Positions 24,215 through 32,262 of a stretch of 43,092 nt of DNA are shown here, one piece after another. Below the pieces are notes generated by a model, which was not told the DNA's origin, did no database searches, and saw nothing but the letters and a program-made list of their open reading frames with translations. Within the stretch, counting starts at the first letter, position 1, and every line of letters begins with the position of its first letter. The stretch comes from an uncultured Bacteroidales bacterium (lineage in GTDB: Bacteria > Bacteroidota > Bacteroidia > Bacteroidales > UBA932): positions 1 through 43,092 of the forward strand of contig CABUIX010000013.1 of the NCBI GenBank assembly GCA_902491795.1, written 5' to 3'. Position numbers and translations under genes: made by a program.

Positions 24215-24808
24215 TCACCTTATCACCAGATCAAGAGGCACATCCCAAACTTCTGCCGGGATCGAGGGAATGAAGCGGAAAGGATAGCAGACGCCTACCC
24301 TGAAGCAGTCAAGCTGCGGAAGCAGACGGTCATAGAAACCGCCTCCGCGGCCAAGCCTGTAATAGCGTTCAACACCGTCGGGGCCTTTCTGAAACGCAAA
24401 GGCGACTCCGGGCACCACGGCAATGTCAATCTCGGAAGGCTGAACGGAAGAAGCCGAACCGGACGGTTCCAGAATGCCGCGATAGCCGGCGACTAGCCTG
24501 CCCGGATCATATTCCTTCAGCAACAGACTTTCCCCGCTTACCTTGGGGAGCACGACCCTTTTGCCGGCCGCCCTCCATCTTTCAACATATTCCTGAGTCT
24601 GCACCTCACCGGGCATGGCCATGTACGCAAGCACGCACCCGGCGTTCCTGAACTGCTCAAGATTTTCCAGCTCGGACATTATCCGGACGGTCTCGTCGAC
24701 CGGCCCATGAAGGGAGAAGAGGTCCCCCGAGGCGAGAAACTCAGCCTCGAGCGACCTCATCATCCTGCGTATCTGCCTTTTGTCAGGCAATTGTCTTGAA
24801 GAAGTCAT
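24215..24808 (-). CDS. 5-formyltetrahydrofolate cyclo-ligase
   Basis: Converts 5-formyl-THF to 5,10-methenyl-THF using ATP, returning a stored folate to the one-carbon pool. From ATG 24808 the protein has 197 residues. An N-terminal basic KRQIRRMMR segment, [26 protein letters not shown] and the nucleotide-binding [13 protein letters not shown] motif identify the family. A longer frame runs into the fumarase gene and adds 60 low-complexity residues; it is rejected. The ATG lies 26 nt inside the fumarase 3' end, so the genes are coupled. Confidence 0.88.
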   Translation of the reverse strand: MTSSRQLPDKRQIRRMMRSLEAEFLASGDLFSLHGPVDETVRIMSELENLEQFRNAGCVLAYMAMPGEVQTQEYVERWRAAGKRVVLPKVSGESLLLKEYDPGRLVAGYRGILEPSGSASSVQPSEIDIAVVPGVAFAFQKGPDGVERYYRLGRGGGFYDRLLPQLDCFRVGVCYPFRFIPSIPAEVWDVPLDLVIR

Positions 24809-26402
24809 TGCCTTTGTCATCCACGAGTATGAATGCCGGGAAATCTTCCACCCTGATCTTCCAGATGGCCTCCATTCCGAGTTCGGGATATTCCACACAC
24901 TCGATGGACTTGATGTTGTTCTGCGCGAGCACTGCTGCAGGGCCGCCGATTGACCCGAGATAGAATCCGCCGTGTTTCTTGCAGGCATCGGTCACAACCT
25001 GGGTACGGTTGCCCTTGGCAATCATGATCATCGAACCGCCGTGATCCTGGAAACGGTCCACGTAGGGATCCATCCTGTTGGCGGTCGTCGGTCCCATTGA
25101 ACCGCAGGCATAACCTGCCGGAGTCTTCGCGGGGCCTGCATAATATACAGGGTGATCCTTGAAATACTGAGGAAGATCCTCTCCCCTGTCAAGCCTCTCG
25201 TTGAGTTTTGCGTGTGCAATGTCACGGGCAACTATGATTGTACCTGTAAGGCTCAGACGGGTGCTTACGGGATATTTGCTCAGTTCCCTGCAGACCTCTG
25301 ACATAGGCTGGTCAAGATTGATCTTGACTGCCTCACCTTCTCCGGCATTGCGGAGTTCCTCGGGTATCAGTTCGTAGGGCTTGTCGTCGAGTTTCTCGAT
25401 CCAGATGCCGTCGGCATTGATCTTTGTCTTGATGTTGCGGTCGGCGGAGCAGCTGACTCCGAGTCCGACAGGACAGCTGGCACCATGGCGGGGCAGACGG
25501 ATCACGCGCACGTCATGCGCGAAATACTTGCCTCCGAACTGCGCTCCAAGGCCGATCTTCCATGCTTCCTCAAGAAGCTGTTTCTCAAGCTCCACGTCAC
25601 GGAAGGCACGTCCGGTCTCGTCTCCTGTCGTGGGCAGACCGTCGTAATAGTGAGTTGACGCGAGCTTCACGGTGAGAAGGTTCTTCTCGGCTGAAGTTCC
25701 GCCTATCACGAAAGCAATGTGGTAAGGAGGGCAAGCCGCTGTTCCGAGTGTCTTCATCTTTGACACGAGGAAAGGCACGAGAGTGGCCGGATTGAGAATG
25801 GCCTTGGTCTCCTGGTAAAGATATGTCTTGTTGGCTGAACCGCCGCCCTTTGTCACGCAGAGGAAGCGGTACTCGCCGCCCTCGCAGGCCTCTATGTCAA
25901 TCTGGGCAGGAAGGTTGCACTTTGTGTTCACCTCCTTGTACATGTCGAGGGGAGCATTCTGGGAATACCTGAGGTTCTCTTCTGTATATGTCTTGAAGAC
26001 ACCGAGACTCAGGGCCTCCTCATCGCAGAAGCCTGTCCACACCTGCTGGCCCTTCTCTCCGTGTATGATCGCTGTTCCCGTATCCTGGCAGAAAGGCAGC
26101 TTGCCCTTGCAGGCAATCTCGGCGTTGCGCAGGAAAGTCAGGGCAACATACTTGTCGTTCGCTGAAGCTTCGGGATCGTGAAGAATCTTTGCCACCTGCT
26201 CGTTGTGCGAACGGCGAAGCATGAAACTGACATCACGGAAAGCCGTGTTGGACATCAGTGTAAGGGCTTCGCGGGAAACCTTGAGAATCTTGTGTCCCTC
26301 AAATTCGGCAGTGCTCACGTACTGCTCGGAACACGGAATCTTGTAATATTCAGTCTTGTCTTCGCCAAGCTGAAACATTGGTGCATACTTAAACTCTGTC
26401 AT
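24783..26402 (-). CDS. Class I (iron-sulfur) fumarate hydratase
   Basis: Interconverts fumarate and malate, here probably in the reductive branch leading to succinate in anaerobes. The 539 residues show the two-domain class I layout. Cluster cysteines are C105 (LPFCQDTG), C224 (TAACPPYH) and C318 (GVSCSADR); their spacing (119 and 94 residues) equals that of the Leishmania enzyme. [13 protein letters not shown] and the C-terminal [24 protein letters not shown] segment complete the active site. The [4Fe-4S] centre makes it oxygen-sensitive, which suits an anaerobe. It follows prfB by 4 nt. Confidence 0.95.
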   Translation of the reverse strand: MTEFKYAPMFQLGEDKTEYYKIPCSEQYVSTAEFEGHKILKVSREALTLMSNTAFRDVSFMLRRSHNEQVAKILHDPEASANDKYVALTFLRNAEIACKGKLPFCQDTGTAIIHGEKGQQVWTGFCDEEALSLGVFKTYTEENLRYSQNAPLDMYKEVNTKCNLPAQIDIEACEGGEYRFLCVTKGGGSANKTYLYQETKAILNPATLVPFLVSKMKTLGTAACPPYHIAFVIGGTSAEKNLLTVKLASTHYYDGLPTTGDETGRAFRDVELEKQLLEEAWKIGLGAQFGGKYFAHDVRVIRLPRHGASCPVGLGVSCSADRNIKTKINADGIWIEKLDDKPYELIPEELRNAGEGEAVKINLDQPMSEVCRELSKYPVSTRLSLTGTIIVARDIAHAKLNERLDRGEDLPQYFKDHPVYYAGPAKTPAGYACGSMGPTTANRMDPYVDRFQDHGGSMIMIAKGNRTQVVTDACKKHGGFYLGSIGGPAAVLAQNNIKSIECVEYPELGMEAIWKIRVEDFPAFILVDDKGNDFFKTIA

Positions 26403-26406
26403 AATA

Positions 26407-27453
26407 TCAGTTCTGCATTAGATATACCTTCATGAATTCGTTGAGGTCGCCGTCCAGGACGCCCTGGGTATCGGCAGTCTCATAGCCTGTGCGCAGGTCC
26501 TTGACCATCTTGTAGGGATGCAGCACGTATGAGCGTATCTGGGAGCCCCACTCGATCTTCTTTTTCTGCCCCTCCAGTTCAGCCTGCTTCTCCTGACGCT
26601 TCTTGAGTTCTATGTCATACAGGCGTGACTTCAGGATGCGGAGGGCATTCTGCCTGTTGTCCTGCTGGCTGCGCGTTTCGGTGTTCTCGACCGTGATGCC
26701 CGTAGGGATATGCCGGACGCGGACACCTGTCTCCACCTTGTTCACGTTCTGTCCGCCGTGGCCGCCAGAGCGGAAAGTGTCCCATTCGATATTGATGGTG
26801 TCATCGACCAGAGGATATACGAACACGGAACTGAACGTGGTCTGTCTCTTGCCCTGGGCATTGAAAGGAGAGATGCGCACAAGCCGGTGCACTCCGGACT
26901 CAGCCTTCAGATAACCATAGGCATAGTCTCCCTCGAACTGCACGGTTGCGGACTTGATTCCCGCCTCGTCGCCGTCGATAAGTTCGGTAACCGTCATCTT
27001 GTATCCGTTTCTCTCACCCCAGCGCATGTACATTCGCATAAGCATGGCACTCCAGTCGTTGGCCTCCGTTCCTCCTGCCCCGGAATTGATAGTCAGCACC
27101 GCCCCGAGAGAGTCGCCCTCTTCCCCCAGCATGTTGCGGAGTTCAAGCTTCTCGACCATCGACTGCGCCTTGGCATAAGCCTCATCGGTATCAGGGCTGT
27201 CAGGCTCGAGTTCAAGGAGCACCTCGAGATCATCGACGGCACTTTTCGTGTCATCAAAAGCGGTGACCCATGACTTCACGCTGCTGATCCCTTTCAGGAA
27301 GGCCTCCGCCTCCTTGGGGTCATTCCAGAAATCAGGTGACTGGCTCTTCTTCTCCTTTTCCGCGACCTCGCTGCGCTTGGCATCAATGTCCACGCACTTC
27401 CTGAGCGTCTCCACACGCTCCTGCAATTCCTTGATCTGCTCCTGAGTAATCAT
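26407..27453 (-). CDS. prfB: Peptide chain release factor 2
   Basis: Recognises UGA and UAA stop codons and triggers peptide release. From ATG 27453 the protein has 348 residues, with the codon-recognition tripeptide SPF (195-197) and the GGQ loop (233-235, in [12 protein letters not shown]). Many bacteria regulate this gene by a programmed +1 frameshift at a UGA near codon 25. Here the equivalent place (RKCVDID, residues 18-24) reads straight through with no UGA, so that feedback is absent. The upstream in-frame TTG overlaps the promoter box and is rejected. Confidence 0.96.
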   Translation of the reverse strand: MITQEQIKELQERVETLRKCVDIDAKRSEVAEKEKKSQSPDFWNDPKEAEAFLKGISSVKSWVTAFDDTKSAVDDLEVLLELEPDSPDTDEAYAKAQSMVEKLELRNMLGEEGDSLGAVLTINSGAGGTEANDWSAMLMRMYMRWGERNGYKMTVTELIDGDEAGIKSATVQFEGDYAYGYLKAESGVHRLVRISPFNAQGKRQTTFSSVFVYPLVDDTINIEWDTFRSGGHGGQNVNKVETGVRVRHIPTGITVENTETRSQQDNRQNALRILKSRLYDIELKKRQEKQAELEGQKKKIEWGSQIRSYVLHPYKMVKDLRTGYETADTQGVLDGDLNEFMKVYLMQN

Positions 27454-27459
27454 ATCGTG

Positions 27460-27467
27460 CAAATTTA
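27460..27467 (-). promoter_or_regulatory. prfB -7 element adjacent to the start codon
   Basis: Minus-strand TAAATTTG (complement of 27460-27467) fits TAnnTTTG and ends only 6 nt before the ATG, so the mRNA would be leaderless or nearly so. No clear -33 box. Confidence 0.5.
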
Positions 27468-27518
27468 GCAATTATTCTCATTACTGACCGCGCCAGACAC
27501 TGCTGTTGAAGAAATTTC

Positions 27519-27526
27519 TATCTTTG
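27519..27526 (+). promoter_or_regulatory. murI -7 element adjacent to the start codon
   Basis: TATCTTTG at 27519-27526 ends 6 nt before the murI ATG (27533). It faces the prfB element across a 51-bp gap. No clear -33 box. Confidence 0.5.
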
Positions 27527-27532
27527 CAGAAT

Positions 27533-28288
27533 ATGGCAATAATCGGAATCATGGATTCAGGAGTCGGAGGGCTCTCTGTATTCAGGGAAATCAGAAAACT
27601 TCTCCCTGAAGAGCACTATATCTATTATTCCGACAACGCCAACTGTCCATACGGCGAGAAGTCTCCCGAATTCATACAGGGGCGCTGCAGGGAAATTACC
27701 CGAATGATGATCTCTAAAGGTGCGTCAGTCATGGTAATAGCCTGCAATACGGCGACGGCAGCGGCCATCTCGACCCTGCGCGGCGAATTCGACATCCCGT
27801 TCATAGGAATGGAGCCGGCCGTGAAACCGGCTGCGCTCGGGACCAAGACTGGAGTCATAGGCGTGCTGGCTACCGCAGGAACGCTCAAAGGCTCAAATTA
27901 CCTGAAGCTCAAGAACCGGGTCCAGGACGGCATTAAGGTCGTCGAGCATGTGGGCAGCGGATTCGTGGAGCTGGTGGAGCGGGGCGAACTTTCCGGAAGC
28001 AATGCGGAACAGACGGCAGCCCGCAGCCTGAAGCCACTGGTCAACGCAGGGGCAGACATCATCGTCCTCGGATGCACTCACTATCCGTTCCTCCTTCCGA
28101 CACTGCAGAAAGTCGCAGGTCCCGGAATTCGCTTCATTGACCCGGCACCTGCAGTTGCAAGGCACCTCCTCGAAGTGCTGACAGAAAAAAACATCGGGAA
28201 GACCGATCCGCTTCCCGATGTTGAACTTGTTTCCTCAGGTGATCCTGAACCTCTGCACAGGACATTCACGGAACTGCTGCAGCAATGA
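27533..28288 (+). CDS. murI: Glutamate racemase
   Basis: Makes D-glutamate for the peptidoglycan stem peptide. From ATG 27533 the protein has 251 residues with the signatures IMDSGVGGLSVFREI (6-20), DNANCPYGEK, VIACNTATAAA (catalytic C71) and VLGCTHYPFL (catalytic C181), the two cysteines that work as the acid/base pair. An earlier in-frame start at 27506 would add nine residues and include the promoter, so it is not used. It converges on the peptidoglycan-related operon at 28313-35836, 24 nt apart. Confidence 0.95.
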   Translation: MAIIGIMDSGVGGLSVFREIRKLLPEEHYIYYSDNANCPYGEKSPEFIQGRCREITRMMISKGASVMVIACNTATAAAISTLRGEFDIPFIGMEPAVKPAALGTKTGVIGVLATAGTLKGSNYLKLKNRVQDGIKVVEHVGSGFVELVERGELSGSNAEQTAARSLKPLVNAGADIIVLGCTHYPFLLPTLQKVAGPGIRFIDPAPAVARHLLEVLTEKNIGKTDPLPDVELVSSGDPEPLHRTFTELLQQ

Positions 28289-28312
28289 TTTTTCCGTCTG
28301 CAGCGGCCTCCG

Positions 28313-29746
28313 CTAGACGTCATACCGTTCCGCAAGAGCACCGGTCATCTGCCCAAGGACCTCGAAATATGGAGTTCCGTCAATTACAGTAGTCCGGTAA
28401 ACGGTGTCGTCGACAGCATAATACTCTTCTCCGTCAAGCGTCACCATCCTGTAGTCATCAGGCAGCTTTTCCACAAGAGCGCCGGCCGGCGGCACGATTG
28501 TGACATACTCTCCGGACGAATTCTTGGTGAAGAAGATCCCGTCCTCATAATAATAGTCGCCTGTCACCGAAGCATAGCTCTGAACCAGGCCGAGCCGGTC
28601 AGCAAGACGGCTGGATTCGGCGGCAAGATCAGAATTCAGAGAGGATGAATTTGCGGCAATCGCAGCATTCTGGTTTGCGATCGTTTCGTTCTGCTGCGCA
28701 ATCGTCCGGTTCTGGGCCGCGATTGTGGCGTTGTTCTCCGCAATAATCCTGTTCTGGCTCGTTATGATCTCAGCATTTTCGTTGATCGTGCTGAAACTGT
28801 ACCATGAGTCGGCATAAAACGCAAAGCTGCACATCGCGTCAACAAGGCTTACGGCTGGCGTGAAAACCACCCCGAACGGAGGGCGGCACACATAATATGA
28901 ACCTCCGTAATAGCGATAGTAGACATCGTCCACAATATAATAAGGTATGCCCCAGAATACCCTGCGCACAAAACGTGCGGGCAGACTCGTCACCCGATAG
29001 CCGAAGTAATGGTATCCGGGATCCCAGAACCTTACGGGACGGTCATGATGTACAGGAGGCCTCCTGCGCGGAGGGACTCTGTGAGAGTCATGGCGCTGAG
29101 GTACGGGGCGCGGAGCCGCGGAATGAGGCGGCCTCGACTGAGGTCCGGGACTGCCTGCAGAAGGACGACCGCTCTCCGGGCGTCCAGGATTGTTGCCGCC
29201 GTGTCCCTGCCCCGGACGGACATTCCCGGGAGTGGTTGAAGGAACATTGTTTCCTGTTCTTCCCGGCTGCCGTGCCGCATTCGTTGCCCCGGGTTCACGT
29301 GCGCCCGAAGACGGTCTTGGATTCTGGACCCGCGGAGGCTGCGCCGCATTTTCAGCGGGGCGTACCTGCCTCCTGGCCTGTGAAGGCTGGGAATTCAGCT
29401 GCTGGCCGGATGACGGCTGGACCCGCCTGACCGTACCGCTATTCTGTCTGGCAGCCTGCGGTACGCCTTGCCTTCCGGATACTCCGGAAACGGTGCCTGC
29501 ACTGCGGGCCGGCTGATTTCTTGAGGTTTGAGGTTTCTGGTTCAGACTTCCGGAACTGCGTCTGGCAGAAGTCGAAGAGCGCGACGCGCTGCCGGAACGG
29601 GAAGCGCCTCCGGATGACCGGGGCGACGGCCTTGTCTCCCGCTGTGTCGTGCGGGCATTGCCGTTTCGTGACTGTGCCATTGCCGGAAAGTCCTGGAAGG
29701 AAATTACCGTCAGGGCAGCAATCAGCATGCATAGGTAACGCTTCAT
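28313..29746 (-). CDS. DUF6515-type exported protein with disordered N-domain and heptad repeat
   Basis: Function unknown. The 477 residues have a signal peptide (about 1-24, cut near AMAQS), then about 210 residues rich in Arg, Ser, Pro, Gln and Gly with almost no hydrophobics. A YYIVDDVYYRYYGGSYY segment (about 269-285) and hydrophobic patch follow, then seven consecutive heptads beginning with Ile (321-369; typical unit I-A-x-Q-N-x-T), and a C-terminal DUF6515-like domain (398-465) with YYYEDGIFFTK, VVP-like and EEYYAVDDTVYR repeats. Such proteins are thought to be at the cell surface or in the periplasm. Last gene of the peptidoglycan-linked run, 45 nt after namZ. Confidence 0.7.
   Translation of the reverse strand: MKRYLCMLIAALTVISFQDFPAMAQSRNGNARTTQRETRPSPRSSGGASRSGSASRSSTSARRSSGSLNQKPQTSRNQPARSAGTVSGVSGRQGVPQAARQNSGTVRRVQPSSGQQLNSQPSQARRQVRPAENAAQPPRVQNPRPSSGAREPGATNAARQPGRTGNNVPSTTPGNVRPGQGHGGNNPGRPESGRPSAGSPGPQSRPPHSAAPRPVPQRHDSHRVPPRRRPPVHHDRPVRFWDPGYHYFGYRVTSLPARFVRRVFWGIPYYIVDDVYYRYYGGSYYVCRPPFGVVFTPAVSLVDAMCSFAFYADSWYSFSTINENAEIITSQNRIIAENNATIAAQNRTIAQQNETIANQNAAIAANSSSLNSDLAAESSRLADRLGLVQSYASVTGDYYYEDGIFFTKNSSGEYVTIVPPAGALVEKLPDDYRMVTLDGEEYYAVDDTVYRTTVIDGTPYFEVLGQMTGALAERYDV
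28640..28765 (-). repeat. Heptad-encoding repeat in the DUF6515 gene
   Basis: Six 21-nt units encode successive seven-residue blocks (residues 328-369) each starting with Ile and mostly bearing Asn at position 5 and Gln/Asn at position 4. One further block lies upstream (321-327). The pattern suggests a coiled coil with hydrophobic a positions and polar d positions. Confidence 0.7.
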
Positions 29747-29791
29747 AGTTGAATAGATTTAAACTAAAGCGGTCTACATCGAGACAGCGTT

Positions 29792-31048
29792 TCAGTAAAG
29801 ATAGTATTTTTTGGACAAATCCCTGAAAGCCCTGACATCTGCAGACCAGAAATCGGCAATGTCCGCCACTTTCATTGATTTCCCGAAAGTACTGCTGACA
29901 AAATCAGTGCCGCAAACTTTGTTGAACATCGGCATGCGGTCAGCAGAGCCCTCAAACGGATTTACCCCGTACAGTTCCCACACTGCCTGCATCACATAAA
30001 ACTGGGTCAAAGTCAAGGTCGCAGCCTCATAATCCGTATAGTAGTACTGCACTCCGTGTATCAGCTTGCCCTTGAGCCTGCCGGAAATGGGCGTATAATG
30101 GATCGTTCTCCATGCGACACCGGGAATCCCGTAGCTGTCGAGCCTGTCCTTGAGTTCGTCAGCGTCAATCCATTCCTCGGCAAAGGTCGCGAAAGGCAGA
30201 GTGTAGCCGATTCCGATATTGAGGTAATTGTACAATTCTCCGCACAATCCTGCAGAAGGATAGCATACGGCACTCTCCGGATACGGTATGTTTGGAGAGG
30301 GTGACACCCACGGCAATCCGGTTTCGGAAAACAGCATGTCTCTCGTCCATCCTTCCATGGGCACCACGTACAGTTCACACTTCAGAGGTTCCTCCTTGCC
30401 GCTCTGCCCCCTGTTGAGACCTTCCTCGTTGATGAGCATGGCAAGTTCGCCGACCGTAAGGCCGTATATATAAGGAATCCTGTACTGTCCCACGAAAGAA
30501 TTGAAGCCCTCCCTTACAAGAGGACCTTCGACCTTCAGGCCTCCGAGCGGATTGGGCCGGTCCAGGACCACCACGGGAATGCCGAGTTCGGCGCAGCTCC
30601 GCATCACCAGGCCCAGAGTGGAAATGAAGGTGTATGATCGGCTGCCGACGTCCTGTATGTCATATACCATGATGTCGACCCCTTTCAGCATGTCTTCGGT
30701 AGGCTGCCTGGTGGATCCGTAAAGAGAATATACCGGGAGGCCGGTGCGTTCATCGACTCCCGACTCAACTTTTCCTCCGGCATAGATGTCACCGCGGACT
30801 CCGTGCTCGGGCGCATACAACGCAACGAGATCCACAGCCGGGGCACCGAAAAGGATGTCAATCGTGGAATTCAGCCGGCTGTCAACCCCGGACGGATTTG
30901 TCACAAGACCGACACGCTTCCCTTCAAGCAGCGCAAAATCGCCGTCACGGAGGACCTCAATCCCCACCTTAACCTTTGCATTCGCACATGCGGCAATCAA
31001 CAGCGCCGCCGCGCAAACCAGGTTACGAAAACAGTTGCAAGACAACAT
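29792..31048 (-). CDS. namZ: NamZ-type exo-beta-N-acetylmuramidase (DUF1343, GH171)
   Basis: The DUF1343 family includes NamZ, which releases terminal MurNAc from the non-reducing ends of peptidoglycan fragments. From ATG 31048 the protein has 418 residues, with a signal or lipoprotein-like N-terminus (LIAAC, C21). DUF1343 hallmarks are NPSGVD (51-56), LYAPEHG (E81, H82), DIQDVGSRSYT (130-140) and LDRPNPLGG (162-170). A longer frame adding 34 residues lies in the permease gene and is rejected. The start overlaps the AmpG-like gene by 52 nt. The export signal places it in the periplasm or on the membrane, where it could make sugars for the permease to import. Confidence 0.87.
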   Translation of the reverse strand: MLSCNCFRNLVCAAALLIAACANAKVKVGIEVLRDGDFALLEGKRVGLVTNPSGVDSRLNSTIDILFGAPAVDLVALYAPEHGVRGDIYAGGKVESGVDERTGLPVYSLYGSTRQPTEDMLKGVDIMVYDIQDVGSRSYTFISTLGLVMRSCAELGIPVVVLDRPNPLGGLKVEGPLVREGFNSFVGQYRIPYIYGLTVGELAMLINEEGLNRGQSGKEEPLKCELYVVPMEGWTRDMLFSETGLPWVSPSPNIPYPESAVCYPSAGLCGELYNYLNIGIGYTLPFATFAEEWIDADELKDRLDSYGIPGVAWRTIHYTPISGRLKGKLIHGVQYYYTDYEAATLTLTQFYVMQAVWELYGVNPFEGSADRMPMFNKVCGTDFVSSTFGKSMKVADIADFWSADVRAFRDLSKKYYLY

Positions 31049-32262
31049 ATCATTACCAATATAAAGAAACCAGAATATCCCATGGCTTCCTGAAGCCAGC
31101 CGGCAAAAATTCCCGGAATCATCATCGACAGGGCCATGAATGCAGTACATATCGCATAGTGCGAAGTCTTGAACTCTCCCTCGGAGAACTTCATCATGTA
31201 AAGCATATACGCAGTGAATCCGAAACCGTAGCCGAACTGGTCAAATGCCACGCAGAAATAAATGAACCACAGTCTTTCAGGCTGAAGGAGAGCCATCACC
31301 AAATATACCGCGCACGGCAGCGCAAGCGACAGCGACATCGGCCACATCGACCGGCGCAATCCCCTCCTTGCGGCGAAGATTCCTCCCAGAATGCCTCCGA
31401 CAGTCAGGGCGATCACCCCGACAGTGCCATAGACAAGCCCGGACTGTGCCGTGGTCAGTCCGAGGCCGCCCTTCTCCACCGGGTCCAGCATGAAAGGAGT
31501 AAGCATCTTGACCGAGAATGCTTCGGGAAGACGGTAAAGCAGCATGAATGCCACCGCCAGCAAGATGCCGGGCTTGCGGAAGAAAGTCACCCACGCACGG
31601 GCGAAATCTCGGAATATTCCAGAAATGTCGCGCCCGGGACGGCCGTCACCGGCGGATGCAGCCTCAGTCTTGGGCAGCACTGCCGCATGCCAGAGGGTAA
31701 TGCCGGCAAAAAGCACAGAACAACCTCCAAGCACCAGACTCCAAGCAAGCGGTATCCTTCCTGTACTTTCTTCAAGCATTCCGGCAATGACGACAATCAC
31801 GCCCTGCCCGAACACCGAGGCAATTCTGTAGAATGTGCTCCTTATGCCGACAAACAGCGACTGGTCCTTCTCGCCGAGGGCAATCATGTAATAACCGTCG
31901 GCAGCTATGTCATGAGTCGACGACGCAAATGCGACTATGTAGAAGAACACGAGCGTCAGGCCAAAGACATCGGGACTGACCGAAAGGGCAAGCGCCGCAA
32001 ACCCTGCAGTAATTATGGCCTGCATGGCAAGGATCCACCACCTCTTTGTACGTATCACGTCGACAAAAGGGCTCCAAAGCGGCTTTATCACCCAGGGGAG
32101 ATACAGCAGAGAGGTATACATCGCAAGATCGCCGTTGGACATGCCCAGACGCTTGAACATCGTGACAGAGAGGACGTTCACGACGAAATACGGTATGCCT
32201 TCAGCAAAATACAGCGTCGGGACCCAATACCACGGAGACTTACCTGACTTCTGCCCCTTCAT
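30997..32262 (-). CDS. AmpG-like major facilitator permease
   Basis: A 421-residue inner-membrane protein with about twelve hydrophobic segments and the AmpG features YFAEGIPYFVVN (18-29), LYLPWVIKPLWSPFVD and SSTHDIAADGYY. AmpG proteins bring GlcNAc-anhydro-MurNAc and muropeptides into the cytoplasm for recycling. The gene overlaps its neighbours at both ends: 23 nt with the DUF4922-SpoIID gene and 52 nt with namZ. This argues for one functional unit. The precise cargo (disaccharide, muropeptide or free MurNAc) is not determined by the sequence. Confidence 0.83.
   Translation of the reverse strand: MKGQKSGKSPWYWVPTLYFAEGIPYFVVNVLSVTMFKRLGMSNGDLAMYTSLLYLPWVIKPLWSPFVDVIRTKRWWILAMQAIITAGFAALALSVSPDVFGLTLVFFYIVAFASSTHDIAADGYYMIALGEKDQSLFVGIRSTFYRIASVFGQGVIVVIAGMLEESTGRIPLAWSLVLGGCSVLFAGITLWHAAVLPKTEAASAGDGRPGRDISGIFRDFARAWVTFFRKPGILLAVAFMLLYRLPEAFSVKMLTPFMLDPVEKGGLGLTTAQSGLVYGTVGVIALTVGGILGGIFAARRGLRRSMWPMSLSLALPCAVYLVMALLQPERLWFIYFCVAFDQFGYGFGFTAYMLYMMKFSEGEFKTSHYAICTAFMALSMMIPGIFAGWLQEAMGYSGFFILVMICCLATVFVTWFARRRC

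Noticed and set aside
28276..28304. Inverted repeat GCTGCAG / CTGCAGC between murI and the DUF6515 gene as a terminator
   Set aside because: The 7-bp arms are separated by 15 bases and there is no T-tract after the stem in either direction; too weak to call.
30976..32247. Long plus-strand reading frame (423 codons) opposite the AmpG-like gene
   Set aside because: It mirrors a clear membrane-protein gene, is rich in His/Arg/Cys without any family resemblance, and crosses gene boundaries; it is an antisense shadow caused by high GC codon bias.
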